Part shown: positions 41,899-52,059 of the stretch, one piece after another
Layout of the letters: each line of letters begins with the position of its first letter
Position numbering within the stretch: the first letter of the stretch is position 1
Source of the DNA: Actinoplanes sp. TBRC 11911
GTDB lineage: Bacteria > Actinomycetota > Actinomycetes > Mycobacteriales > Micromonosporaceae
Assembly (NCBI RefSeq): GCF_012933445.1
Contig: NZ_JABBNC010000011.1
Location: 179,675-243,674, forward strand
Reading direction: 5' to 3'
DNA length: 64,000 nt
Program-made: the position numbers and the translations under genes
The notes under the pieces: model-generated
Databases searched by the model: none
The model's input: the letters and a program-made list of their open reading frames with translations, nothing else
What the model was told of the DNA's origin: nothing

Positions 41899-42606
41899 GT
41901 GTTCTACTGGCTGCTCAAGTACGTGGTTCTCGGGCCCGTGCTGAAGGTACTCTTCCGCCCCGATGTGACGGGGCTCTCCCACGTGCCTAAGTCAGGTCCG
42001 GTCATCCTGGCCTGCAACCACCTCTCATTCTCGGACTCGATCTTCACACCGTTGATGGTGGATCGGCGGGTGACGTTCGTCGCCAAAGCCGAGTACTTCA
42101 CCGGCAAGGGCGTCAAAGGCTGGCTCATGCGGCAGTTCTTCGCGAACACCGGGACCATCCCGGTGGACCGTTCGGGCGGCGAGGCTGCCCGCGCGGCTCT
42201 GGACACGCTGCTGCGGGTGTTACGCGAGGGCGGCATCGCCGGGATCTACCCGGAGGGCACCCGGTCGCCGGACGGGCGGCTGTACCGGGGCAAAACCGGC
42301 GTCGCCCGGCTGGCCCTGGAGAGCGGCGCGGTGGTCGTCCCGGTCGCGTTGCTCAACACCGACGAGATCCAGCCCACCGGCACCCGGATCCCCGCGATCA
42401 AGCGGGTCCGGATGCGCTTCGGCCCGCCGATGGATTTCTCCCGGTACGCCTCGGCGCGCGGCGACCGTTTCGCCGAGCGTCAGATAACCGACGAAATCAT
42501 GTACGAGCTGATGGCGATGACCGGTCGCGAGTACGTGAACGTCTACGCCTCGAAGCTGAAGACCGCCCCGGCGTCAGCCGACGGTCATGCCCGCGCGGCG
42601 GCGTAG
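41899..42606 (+). CDS. plsC: 1-acyl-sn-glycerol-3-phosphate acyltransferase (PlsC family)
   Basis: A 235-residue acyltransferase with the catalytic NHLSFSD (HX4D) motif, GTIPVDR, and the substrate motif YPEGTRSPDGRLYRGKTGVA. It acylates lysophosphatidate in phospholipid synthesis. GTG 41899 has GAGGAG upstream. Mycobacterial Rv2182c occupies the equivalent place. A related acyltransferase acting on PIM lipids cannot be excluded. Its 3' end overlaps the convergent Crp-type gene by 33 bp. Confidence 0.9.
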   Translation: MFYWLLKYVVLGPVLKVLFRPDVTGLSHVPKSGPVILACNHLSFSDSIFTPLMVDRRVTFVAKAEYFTGKGVKGWLMRQFFANTGTIPVDRSGGEAARAALDTLLRVLREGGIAGIYPEGTRSPDGRLYRGKTGVARLALESGAVVVPVALLNTDEIQPTGTRIPAIKRVRMRFGPPMDFSRYASARGDRFAERQITDEIMYELMAMTGREYVNVYASKLKTAPASADGHARAAA

Positions 42607-43266
42607 GGCCTGCAGATCGGTGACCACGATGCGGCGGCCCTCGGTGCGTAGCCAGCCGCGGCTGGCGAACGAGCCGATCGCCTGGTTCACGCTCTGTCGC
42701 GAACCGCCGGCCATCTCGGCGAGCTGGCTCTGGTTCAGCTCGATCGTGATCATCGGGGCCTGGCTCTCGCCGGCGAGGCGTACGAGAGTCTTGGCGACCC
42801 GGCCCGGTAGGTCGAGGAAGACATGGTCGGTGTTCTGCTCGGTGAGCCGGCGGATCAGCGCGCCGACCGAGCGCATCACCGCGTCCAGGATGCGCGGGTT
42901 GGAGTGCACCAGGTCCATGAACGCGGCACGGGACAGCGTCAGCGCCTGACAGTCCTCGATGGCCTCGGCGGACGTGCTGCGGGTCGACGCGTCCAGAAGG
43001 GAGACTTCACCGAGCACATCGGGCGGCCGCACCACGGTCAGCACCGCGCGCTCGCCGGTCGGCGCCGTACGGAAGATGGCCACCGACCCTCGCTTCAGGA
43101 TGATCAGCGACTCACCGGGATCGTTCTCCACGAAGAGGATCTGTCCCTTGCGGTACGTGCGGGGCACGGCCGCGGCGATGACGCGGTGACGGACGTCCGG
43201 CTCCAGGCCGGCGAACATCTCCACGCCGGTGAGGGCGTCGCCGCCATCAGGCATACGGTGGTCCAC
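42574..43266 (-). CDS. Crp/Fnr-family transcriptional regulator
   Basis: A 230-residue regulator. The cyclic-nucleotide-binding beta-roll covers 15-130 (GQILFVENDPGESLIILKRGSVAIFR, then PPDVLGEVSLLDASTRSTSAEA in the cAMP-pocket region), and the helix-turn-helix is at about 175-210 (LNQSQLAEMAGGSRQSVNQAIGSFASRGWL). GTG 43266 follows GGGGGAGGG; the frame is open further but not coding-like. The effector is probably cAMP, as in GlxR/Crp of Actinobacteria, but this is inferred. Confidence 0.9.
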   Translation of the reverse strand: MDHRMPDGGDALTGVEMFAGLEPDVRHRVIAAAVPRTYRKGQILFVENDPGESLIILKRGSVAIFRTAPTGERAVLTVVRPPDVLGEVSLLDASTRSTSAEAIEDCQALTLSRAAFMDLVHSNPRILDAVMRSVGALIRRLTEQNTDHVFLDLPGRVAKTLVRLAGESQAPMITIELNQSQLAEMAGGSRQSVNQAIGSFASRGWLRTEGRRIVVTDLQALRRRAGMTVG

Positions 43267-43508
43267 GGCGCTATCCCTCCCCCGGTGGGGGCGGCGTCGA
43301 CTTTGCCCGGCCGGCGTCGGCCCCACGACGCGAACGATCACTCTTAGCATGAAGCAACCCTCTAGCGCCATTTCGACGCTCGCGAGTGCTACCACCGCCA
43401 CATAGGATCATGTCGCGCCTGTCGCTTTCTGTAAACCTCTCGATGCCTTGAGTGATCGTCGCCCCACTTGTCCGTCACATATCCGGTTAGTACGGCCATA
43501 ATCCCGCC

Positions 43509-44363
43509 GTGCCGGATGACGACCTCCTTGAATCGACATTGCGTGACGAGTGGCATCTCACCCCGGCCGAGATCACGGCGTTGCCGGAAGCGCTGATGTC
43601 GCGGGGGTGGCTGGTGGTGTCCGGAGCGGACCACTACGTGTGCCGGCTCCACGAGACGTCCGCCCGGCTCCCGGTCGAGGCCGGGCTCGCCGCCGCCGAG
43701 CATCTGCTGACCCGCGACATCGTGGCCGGTGAGCCGATGCGCACCCTGGGCGGCGGCCTGACCGTGCAAGTGGACGACGGCGCGTTGTCGCTGCTGCGCC
43801 GGGCGCCGGGCCGCGGGCTGGACGGCGCCGATCCGATCGATCAGCAGTGGTGGGGCGATCGGCTCGGCAGCGTGCACCGCGCGTTGCAGGGCTTCCACCA
43901 TCCCGGGGTGCGGCCGTGGCAGATGCTCGATCCGGACGCGTCGCATCTCGCCGTCGCGCCCTGGCTGCGCGGTGCCGTCGCGGACGCGGTGACCGCCACC
44001 ACCCGGCTGACCATCACCGATCGCCTCACCTACGGCATCCTGCACGGCGATCCGGCACCCGGCCGGTTCGTGGTCGACGTGCGTACCGGAAAGGCCGGTC
44101 TGCTCGACTGCGGCGCGAGCGGCGTCGGGCCGCTGGTGTACGACGTGGCCGCCGCCGTGGTCTACGCGGGCGGCGTGGACCGGGCCGCCGAGATGATCGA
44201 CGGATATCTCGCGGCCGGTCCGGTCGGGCCGGACGAGTTGCACGCGGCCCTGCCCGTCCTGTTGCGGTGGCGCTGGGCGGTGCTGGCCGACCGCGCCGCC
44301 CGGTTGCGGCTGCCCGACGTGCTGCGACGCGCCCACGAGGCCCTGGAGTCGATGCCCGGTTGA
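43509..44363 (+). CDS. Aminoglycoside-phosphotransferase-like fold protein with altered catalytic loop
   Basis: A 284-residue protein whose C-terminal half resembles APH/choline-kinase-like proteins: ILHGDPAPGRFVVDVRTGKAGLLDCGASGVGPLVYDVAAAV. The HGD aspartate (near residue 181) is kept, but the asparagine of HGDxxPxN is arginine, and the metal motif D(F/W)G/E is DCG. The first 110 residues lack a clear kinase N-lobe. It may be an inactive or divergent phosphotransferase. GTG 43509. The 242 bp between it and the divergent Crp gene hold no further gene. Confidence 0.65.
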   Translation: MPDDDLLESTLRDEWHLTPAEITALPEALMSRGWLVVSGADHYVCRLHETSARLPVEAGLAAAEHLLTRDIVAGEPMRTLGGGLTVQVDDGALSLLRRAPGRGLDGADPIDQQWWGDRLGSVHRALQGFHHPGVRPWQMLDPDASHLAVAPWLRGAVADAVTATTRLTITDRLTYGILHGDPAPGRFVVDVRTGKAGLLDCGASGVGPLVYDVAAAVVYAGGVDRAAEMIDGYLAAGPVGPDELHAALPVLLRWRWAVLADRAARLRLPDVLRRAHEALESMPG

Positions 44364-44384
44364 GCATGAGCGAGTATTAAGGGG

Positions 44385-44873
44385 ATGCCATATCGCTACT
44401 TTTATGACTGCGAGTTCATCGAGGACGGGCTCACGATCGACCTGGTCTCGATCGGCGTGGTCGACGAGTTCGGCCGTGAGTTCTACGCGGTCAGCACCGA
44501 GTTCGACGAATCAAAGGCGATCCCTTGGGTACGCCGGAACGTGCTGGACCGCCTGCCCTCGCCGTCCGACAAGTCCTGGCGTTCGCGCGAGCGGATCCGC
44601 GACGACCTGTACGAGTTCCTCCTCGAGCCGGTCCGCGGCCGGGACGAGGAGATCGAGCTGTGGGCGTGGTACGCCGCGTACGACCATGTGGCGCTCGCCC
44701 AGCTCTGGGGCTCGATGCCGGCGCTGCCCCGGGAACTGCCGCGCTTCACCAAAGATCTGCGCCAGCGCTGGGACGACCAGGGCCGGCCGACGCTGCCGAC
44801 CATGGCCGGACGGCACGACGCGCTGGTCGACGCCCGGCACAACCTGGCTCGCTGGAAGGTCCTCGGCAGCTGA
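44385..44873 (+). CDS. 3'-5' exoribonuclease (Rv2179c/DEDDh family)
   Basis: A 162-residue protein beginning MPYRYFYDCEFIEDG and ending HDALVDARHNLARW. The acidic pair in DCEF, the Asp in AAYDHVAL and HDALVDAR supply the DEDDh residues. It matches M. tuberculosis Rv2179c closely in length and sequence; that enzyme trims 3' overhangs of RNA and founds its own DEDDh subfamily. ATG 44385. It precedes pfkA, with a 176 bp gap that shows no other gene. Confidence 0.92.
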   Translation: MPYRYFYDCEFIEDGLTIDLVSIGVVDEFGREFYAVSTEFDESKAIPWVRRNVLDRLPSPSDKSWRSRERIRDDLYEFLLEPVRGRDEEIELWAWYAAYDHVALAQLWGSMPALPRELPRFTKDLRQRWDDQGRPTLPTMAGRHDALVDARHNLARWKVLGS

Positions 44874-45049
44874 CCGTTGTGGTTAGGCTGGCGCTGAGAA
44901 ACATGCTCGTCCGTCAGCGGGCCGTCTTCCGCTGCGCGGGGGCGGCCGATAAAGTGCGCTCGCGGCTTGCCCCAGGCCCGGCACGCTGCGCGCCCTGGGG
45001 CTCGACGAGCTGACTCACCTCGCGACCCCGATCAGGGAGGACGAAACAC

Positions 45050-46078
45050 ATGCGCATCGGCGTGCTCACCGGTGGCGGCGACTGCCCCGGCCTCAACGCG
45101 GTGATCCGGGCGGTGGTCCGCAAGGGCGTCGCCGCGTACGGCCACGAGTTCGTCGGATTCCGGGACGGCTGGAAGGGCCCGCTCGAGGGCCTGACGAAGC
45201 CGCTCGGCATCGCCGAGGTCCGTGGCATCCTGCCGCGCGGTGGCACGATCCTCGGCTCCTCCCGCACCAACCCGTTCAAGATCGAGGGCGGGGTCGAGCG
45301 GATCAAGGCGAACCTGGCCGACATGGGCGTCGACGCGCTGGTCGCGATCGGCGGCGAGGACACCCTGGGCGTCGCGACCAAGCTGAACGACCTGGGCGTC
45401 GACGTGGTGGGCGTGCCGAAGACGATCGACAACGACCTGAACGCCACCGACTACACGTTCGGCTTCGACACCGCCGTCAACATCGCGATGGAGGCGATCG
45501 ACCGGCTGCACACCACCGCCGAGTCGCACCACCGCACGCTGGTCGTCGAGGTGATGGGCCGGCACGCCGGCTGGATCGCGCTGCACGCCGGCCTGGCCGG
45601 TGGCGCGAACGTGATCCTGCTGCCCGAGCGCAACTTCGACGTCGAGCAGGTCGCCACCTACGTGACCAAGCGGTTCCAGGTGGAGTACGCGCCGATCGTC
45701 GTGGTCGCCGAGGGCGCGCAGCCGCTCGAGGGCCAGATGCAGCTGGTCAACCAGGAGCTGGACGCGTTCGGCCACGTCCGTCTCGGCGGCATCGGCCAGT
45801 GGCTGGCCGAGCAGATCGAAGCCAAGACCGGCCACGAGGCCCGCACGGTCGTGCTCGGTCACGTCCAGCGCGGCGGCACCCCGACGGCGTTCGACCGGGT
45901 GCTCGCCACCCGCTTCGGCCTGCAAGCCATCGACGCGGTCCACGAGGGCGACTTCGGTAAGATGATGGCGTTGCGCGGCACCGACATCGTGCGCGTGCCG
46001 CTGATCGAGGGCACCGGTGAGCTCAAGACCGTGCCGCTCTCGCGCTACGAAGAGGCCGAGGTCTTCTTCGGTAGTTAG
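45050..46078 (+). CDS. pfkA: 6-phosphofructokinase
   Basis: A 342-residue PFK starting MRIGVLTGGGDCPGLNAVIR, with PKTIDNDLNATDYTFGFDTA and EVMGRHAGWIALHAGLA. The donor-specificity site reads GGEDTLG and the later position is Lys (PKTIDND). Both are shared by actinobacterial ATP-PFKs and the Amycolatopsis PPi-PFK (group III), so the phosphoryl donor cannot be assigned. Shine-Dalgarno GGGAGGA is 9 nt upstream. A strong terminator follows. Confidence 0.94.
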   Translation: MRIGVLTGGGDCPGLNAVIRAVVRKGVAAYGHEFVGFRDGWKGPLEGLTKPLGIAEVRGILPRGGTILGSSRTNPFKIEGGVERIKANLADMGVDALVAIGGEDTLGVATKLNDLGVDVVGVPKTIDNDLNATDYTFGFDTAVNIAMEAIDRLHTTAESHHRTLVVEVMGRHAGWIALHAGLAGGANVILLPERNFDVEQVATYVTKRFQVEYAPIVVVAEGAQPLEGQMQLVNQELDAFGHVRLGGIGQWLAEQIEAKTGHEARTVVLGHVQRGGTPTAFDRVLATRFGLQAIDAVHEGDFGKMMALRGTDIVRVPLIEGTGELKTVPLSRYEEAEVFFGS

Positions 46079-46093
46079 GAACGAGCTTGGGAC

Positions 46094-46127
46094 GAGGGCG
46101 GCCGACCGGCCGCCCTCGTTTCTTTTG
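46094..46127 (+). terminator. Intrinsic terminator after pfkA
   Basis: A perfect 10 bp stem GAGGGCGGCC / GGCCGCCCTC with a GACC loop, followed by GTTTCTTTT. It sits 16 bp past the pfkA stop and just before the proC ribosome site. Confidence 0.92.
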
Positions 46128-46136
46128 GAGGCGAGA

Positions 46137-46931
46137 ATGACCACGATTGCCGTGATCGGGGCCGGGAAGCTCGGTGAGCTGGTCCTCTCCGGACTGCTGC
46201 GCGCCGACTGGCCGGTCGGGCAGCTGATGGCGACCACCCGGCGGCCGGAGCGCGCCACCGAGCTCGGCGAGAGGTACGGGATCCGGACGGTGACCAACCG
46301 GACCGCCTTCGCCGAGGCGGACGTGCTGCTGATCGCGGTGAAGCCGGCCGACGCGCCGCAGGTGCTGACCGACTTCGGCGGTGCGTTGCCGCCGGGCCGG
46401 CTCGTGGTCTCGCTGTGCGCGGGGCTGCCCACCAGCGTGTTCAGCGAGCGGCTGCCGGACGGCGTCCCGGTGGTGCGGGTCATGACCAACACACCCGCGC
46501 AGGTCGGCCAGGCGATGACGGCGATCTCGGCGGGCCGGTCCGTCACCGACGAGCATCTGGCGCTGGTCGAGGACATCTTCCGGCCGCTGGGACGCACGGT
46601 GCGGGTGCCCGAGGCGCAGCAGGACGCGGTCACCGCGGTCTCCGGGTCCGGCCCGGCGTACCTCTTCCTGGTCGTCGAGGCCATGGTGGACGCCGGGGTC
46701 CTGCTCGGCCTGCCCCGGCAGACCGCGCACGAGCTGGCCGTGCAGACCGCGCTGGGCGCGGCGACGATGCTCAGCGAGTCCGGCGAGCAGCCGGCGAGCC
46801 TGCGGGCGGCGGTCAGCTCACCGGGCGGCACCACCGTCGCCGCGGTCCGCCAGCTCGAGGTCCACGGTGTACGCGCAGCCTTCTACGCCGCCCTGGAGGC
46901 AGCCCGTAACCGCTCCCGCGAGCTGGGCTGA
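46137..46931 (+). CDS. proC: Pyrroline-5-carboxylate reductase
   Basis: A 264-residue reductase for the last step of proline synthesis. The NAD(P) site IAVIGAGKLGELVLSGL is at the N-terminus, VMTNTPAQVGQAMTAI follows near 115, and the family's C-terminal SSPGGTTVAAVRQLEVHGVR is present. ATG 46137 follows GGAGGCGAGA; the frame runs back into pfkA but that part is not coding-like. No other proline gene is adjacent. Confidence 0.94.
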   Translation: MTTIAVIGAGKLGELVLSGLLRADWPVGQLMATTRRPERATELGERYGIRTVTNRTAFAEADVLLIAVKPADAPQVLTDFGGALPPGRLVVSLCAGLPTSVFSERLPDGVPVVRVMTNTPAQVGQAMTAISAGRSVTDEHLALVEDIFRPLGRTVRVPEAQQDAVTAVSGSGPAYLFLVVEAMVDAGVLLGLPRQTAHELAVQTALGAATMLSESGEQPASLRAAVSSPGGTTVAAVRQLEVHGVRAAFYAALEAARNRSRELG

Positions 46932-46936
46932 CTCTC

Positions 46937-47614
46937 CTAATACCAGATGGCGATCTTCGAGCCGTTGTCCTCTTCGGGCGGGCTCGGGTGGCTCGCGGCC
47001 GTGCCGATCGCCATCCGGTGCGCGGACCAGGCCACCGCCGCGGCGTCCAGGATGTCGTCCGGCGGTGCCTGGCCGGCCGGTCCGAGCTCGTCGGGTAACA
47101 CGATGCCGTTCTTGGCGAGCAACGCCCGGCGCCGTGCCTGACCGGTCCACGTCTTCTTGGCGTACTGCAGCGGCTCGCCCGCCATGGTGCGGAACGAGAC
47201 CTCGGGGTGTGCCTCGAAGAGCAGGCCCGGATGGCGTTCCCAGATCGCGTTCGCCTCGAGCAGCTTGGGGCGCAGCGCCCAGGACTGGCGGCTGAGCCCG
47301 GCGCCGGTCAGCTCGCGGCAGAGCCGGTTGGCCGCGGCGAAGTCGGCCTCCATCCAGACCGCGCGCGGCGGCACCCGGAAGACGCTGCCGCGGCGTGGCC
47401 CGAGCTGATCGGCGGCCGCGGTGTCGGCAGCCCGCCAGCGGTCGGGCAGCATGCCGAGCGGGATGTCCACCCCGATCACGGCGGCGCCGGAACTCCCCGC
47501 GACGATCTCGTACAGGGTGGAAGCGAGCAGGGCCCGGCCGAACGTACCGTCGCGAAGTTCGACGCCGACCCAGCCCAGCGCGTACGCGTCGACTCCGATC
47601 ACGTGGATGCTCAT
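46937..47614 (-). CDS. DUF429 protein (predicted RNase H-like fold)
   Basis: A 225-residue protein beginning MSIHVIGVDAYALGWVGVELRDG, with IGVDIPLGML near 60 and DDILDAAAVAWSAHRMA near the end, the acidic motifs of DUF429. This family is predicted to share the RNase H fold; activity has not been assigned with confidence. It is tail-to-tail with proC, 5 bp apart. Its upstream gap is shared with the divergent chitinase. Confidence 0.85.
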   Translation of the reverse strand: MSIHVIGVDAYALGWVGVELRDGTFGRALLASTLYEIVAGSSGAAVIGVDIPLGMLPDRWRAADTAAADQLGPRRGSVFRVPPRAVWMEADFAAANRLCRELTGAGLSRQSWALRPKLLEANAIWERHPGLLFEAHPEVSFRTMAGEPLQYAKKTWTGQARRRALLAKNGIVLPDELGPAGQAPPDDILDAAAVAWSAHRMAIGTAASHPSPPEEDNGSKIAIWY

Positions 47615-47764
47615 CGTCGCCTCAGGGCTCGGTCGCCGAGCGATAGGCCACATTGAGCACACCGATGCCGCCGCATGGTCATGACGGCAGACTACGCGCT
47701 GTTCCCATTCATGTGCACCCCGTCACGATGGGTCGCGGCAAGTTGATAGTCGTGTGTGATCGCC

Positions 47765-47822
47765 TTGACGGTCATCGATGTCTGCGCCTACCGTCTCTCT
47801 TTAAGCTTTTTGGAAAGTTTCC
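47765..47822 (+). promoter_or_regulatory. Chitinase promoter and palindromic site
   Basis: TTGACG (47765-47770) and TACCGT (47789-47794) are 18 bp apart and resemble -35/-10 elements. GGAAAGTTTCC (47812-47822), a perfect 5 bp dyad with one central base, lies between them and the ribosome site, 24 bp before the start codon, in a notably AT-rich stretch. The position suits a repressor operator. Which regulator binds is unknown. Confidence 0.5.
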
Positions 47823-47846
47823 TAATTGTTTGAAGAGGAGACTGAC

Positions 47847-49292
<1,446 letters not shown>

Positions 49293-49319
49293 CTCCGGTT
49301 ATCTCCACTGGTGGGAAGG

Positions 49320-49353
49320 GGGCACCGGGCGTACGTCCGGGCCCTCTTCTTCC
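49320..49353 (+). terminator. Intrinsic terminator after the chitinase gene
   Basis: GGGC-A-CCGG pairs with CCGG-GCCC (49320-49344) with one bulged A and an eight-base loop, followed by TCTTCTTCC. It is 27 bp past the stop codon and just upstream of the DAHP synthase start. Confidence 0.65.
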
Positions 49354-49366
49354 GTAGGCTGCCTTC

Positions 49367-50770
49367 ATGCGCGAGTGGCACCAGCTGAGCTACCCGGGAG
49401 TGGGCAACCCGGCCCTGCAGACGTCTCGCCCGTCCACCGACTCCGCGGAGGACGAGGCTCTCGGCCTCGACCTGTGGCGCGAGCTGCCGCGGGTGCAGAT
49501 GCCACCCTGGCCGGACATGGCCGAGGTGGCATCGGTCTGCAAGGTGCTCGACAACGTCCCGTCGATCGTCGCGCCGTACGAGGTCGACCAGCTCCGGATG
49601 AAGCTGGCCGACGTGTGTGAGGGCCGCGCGTTCCTGCTGCAGGGCGGCGACTGCGCCGAGACGTTCGCCGACAACACCGAGAGTCACCTGCTCGCGAACG
49701 CTCGTACGCTCCTGCAGATGGCGGTCGTCCTCACGTACGGTGCATCGATGCCCGTGGTTAAGGTGGCGCGGGTCGCCGGGCAGTACACGAAGCCCCGCTC
49801 CGCTGCGTTGGACGCTCTCGGCCTCCCGTCGTACCGCGGCGACATGATCAACGCGCTGGACCCGACCGAGACGGCACGCGTCTCCGACCCGCAGCGCATG
49901 ATCCGGGCGTACGCGAACTCGGCCGCCGCGATGAACATGCTCCGGGCGTACCTGGCCGGCGGTTTAGCCGACCTGCACGGCCTGCACGACTGGAACAAGG
50001 ACTTCGTACGGGCGTCGCCGGCCGGGGAGCGGTACGAGGCGATCGCCCGTGAGATCGACCGCGCCCTCGACTTCATCCGCGCCTGCGGGCTGACCGACAG
50101 CGAGGCGCTGCGCACGGTCAGCCTGTACTGCTCGCACGAGGCGATCGCGCTGGAGTACGACCGGGCGCTCACCCGCGTCTCGGACGGGCGGGCGTACGGG
50201 CTGAGCGGTCATTTCCTGTGGGTGGGGGAGCGCACCCGGCAGCTCGACCACGCGCACATCGACTTCATCAGCCGCATCGCCAACCCGATCGGCGTCAAGC
50301 TCGGCCCGGGCACGTCGCCGGACACGGCGCTGGAGCTCTGCGAGAAGCTGAACCCGGAGAACATCCCGGGCCGGCTCACGCTGATCAGCCGGATGGGCAA
50401 CGGCAAGGTCCGCGAGGTGCTCCCGGCGCTGGTGGAGAAGGTGCACGGCGCCGGCGCCAAGGTCGTGTGGCAGTGCGACCCGATGCACGGCAACACGCAC
50501 GAGTCGTCCAACGGGTACAAGACGCGCCACTTCGACCGCATCGTCGACGAGGTCCTGGGCTACTTCGAGGTCCATCGCGGGCTCGGCACCCACCCCGGTG
50601 GCGTGCACATCGAGCTCACCGGCGAGGATGTCACCGAGTGCCTGGGCGGCGCGCAGGGCATCGAGGACCTGGATCTGCCCGACCGGTACGAGACAGCCTG
50701 CGACCCGCGGCTGAACACCCAGCAGAGCCTCGAGCTCGCTTTCCTCGTTGCGGAGATGCTTCGTGGTTGA
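49367..50770 (+). CDS. aroG: Class II 3-deoxy-7-phosphoheptulonate (DAHP) synthase
   Basis: A 467-residue class II DAHP synthase, first enzyme of the shikimate pathway (PEP plus erythrose-4-phosphate). Markers: LQGGDCAETFADN (metal cysteine), RVAGQYTKPRS (PEP site), GEYDRALTR-like segment, and WQCDPMHGN near residue 370. Mycobacterial AroG (Rv2178c) is the equivalent, next to the exonuclease Rv2179c in that genome. ATG 49367. Its last 8 bp overlap the next gene. Confidence 0.95.
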   Translation: MREWHQLSYPGVGNPALQTSRPSTDSAEDEALGLDLWRELPRVQMPPWPDMAEVASVCKVLDNVPSIVAPYEVDQLRMKLADVCEGRAFLLQGGDCAETFADNTESHLLANARTLLQMAVVLTYGASMPVVKVARVAGQYTKPRSAALDALGLPSYRGDMINALDPTETARVSDPQRMIRAYANSAAAMNMLRAYLAGGLADLHGLHDWNKDFVRASPAGERYEAIAREIDRALDFIRACGLTDSEALRTVSLYCSHEAIALEYDRALTRVSDGRAYGLSGHFLWVGERTRQLDHAHIDFISRIANPIGVKLGPGTSPDTALELCEKLNPENIPGRLTLISRMGNGKVREVLPALVEKVHGAGAKVVWQCDPMHGNTHESSNGYKTRHFDRIVDEVLGYFEVHRGLGTHPGGVHIELTGEDVTECLGGAQGIEDLDLPDRYETACDPRLNTQQSLELAFLVAEMLRG

Positions 50771-51788
50771 CCTTCGATCGGACACTGTCACCCGCCCCTC
50801 GGCCGCGATGCGCCGGGCCATGGCCACCGCCGAGGTGGGTGACGACGTCTTCGGCGACGACCCGACCGTGAACGCGCTGGAGAAGCACGTCGCGGCACTG
50901 TTCGGGCATGAGGCGGCGCTGTTCGCGCCGTCCGGCTCGATGGCGAACCAGATCGCGCTGCAGCTCGTCACCCCGCGCGCCGGGGAGCTGCTGGCCGGCG
51001 CCGACGCGCACGTCGTGACGTACGAGCTGGGGGCCGGCGCGGCTCTGGGTGGTATTTCGACGCGTACGTGGGGATCGGTGGGTGCCAACCTCGACGTCGA
51101 CCTGATCGAGGCGATGATCCGTCCGGCGGGTTATCCGTCGGTGCCGACGCGGGCGATCGCGGTGGAGCAGACGCACAATCTCGGCGGCGGGGGCGTGATT
51201 CCGCTCGCGACGTTGCAGGCGCTGCGCGAAATTTCGGACAAATACGAAATTTCATTGCATTGTGATGGCGCCCGGATCTGGCACGCGCATGTCGCGGACG
51301 GCGTGCCGCTGGCTTCGTACGGCGCGCTGTTCGACACGCTGTCCGTGTGCCTGTCGAAGGGGCTGGGCGCGCCGGTCGGCTCGCTGATCGTCGGTAGCGC
51401 CGCGAAGATCGCCGAGGCCCGCGTGCTGCGCAAGCGCCTGGGCGGCGGCATGCGGCAGGTGGGCATCCTGGCGGCGGCCGGCCAGTACGCCCTGGACCAC
51501 CACATCACCCGCCTGGCCGAGGACCACGCGCGCGCCGGCCGGCTGGCCGAGGCCCTCGAGCAGTACGGCGTCGTCGACCCCGACCAGATCCGCACCAACC
51601 TGGTGCCCCTCGACCTGTCGAAGACGTCGCTGACCGCGCCGGTGCTGGCCGCGAAGGCCGCCGAGCAGGGCGTGCTGCTGGCCCCGATGCTCCCGCACCT
51701 GGCCCGGCTGGTGACCCACCTGGACGTCGACGACGAGGGCCTGGACCAGGCGATCACGGTGCTGAGCGGAATCCTGGCGAACGCCTAG
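50763..51788 (+). CDS. ltaE: Low-specificity threonine aldolase (PLP-dependent)
   Basis: A 341-residue fold-type I enzyme starting VVDLRSDTVTRPSAAMRRAMA, the family's N-terminal signature. The PLP lysine is in VCLSKGLGAPVGS, and EQTHNLGGGGV and HCDGARIWHA line the cofactor pocket. It cleaves threonine/allo-threonine to glycine and acetaldehyde. GTG 50763 overlaps the aroG stop by 8 bp, so the genes are coupled although their pathways are unrelated. It ends at a long noncoding gap. Confidence 0.93.
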   Translation: MVDLRSDTVTRPSAAMRRAMATAEVGDDVFGDDPTVNALEKHVAALFGHEAALFAPSGSMANQIALQLVTPRAGELLAGADAHVVTYELGAGAALGGISTRTWGSVGANLDVDLIEAMIRPAGYPSVPTRAIAVEQTHNLGGGGVIPLATLQALREISDKYEISLHCDGARIWHAHVADGVPLASYGALFDTLSVCLSKGLGAPVGSLIVGSAAKIAEARVLRKRLGGGMRQVGILAAAGQYALDHHITRLAEDHARAGRLAEALEQYGVVDPDQIRTNLVPLDLSKTSLTAPVLAAKAAEQGVLLAPMLPHLARLVTHLDVDDEGLDQAITVLSGILANA

Positions 51789-52059
51789 GAATTCCTAGGA
51801 TGTCGATCGCCGGCTGCGCCGTCGCTCGACGAGGCTGCGCCGCCGGTGGGCGAAGCCGTGCCGTCGCTTGACGTAAGCCGGACGGCGCGATCCGTGCGCC
51901 CGCCGGGTAGCCGGCCTACGGCAGCGATGTTGAGCTGCGGTTCCGCTCCTGCCGATCGGATAGGCGACCGGGGACAGCTGCGGCCGGCCCCGACGCGCGA
52001 CGTGGGACCGCCATAGCCGCCGGAGATCGAGCCGCGGAGATCGCCATGGTCTCCGGCGA
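51789..52059. other. Noncoding stretch before element copy 2
   Basis: No credible gene. It contains imperfect internal repeats (GCTGCGCCGTCGCTCGACGA near 51820 and GCCGTGCCGTCGCTTGACGT near 51865) and short dyads such as GGAGATCG repeated near 52022 and 52036, perhaps decayed units of the element that follows. Confidence 0.5.

Noticed and set aside
43440..43508. Possible Crp-binding site upstream of the APH-like gene
   Set aside because: Only one half-site (GTCACA) is visible, without a partner TGTGA at the right spacing.
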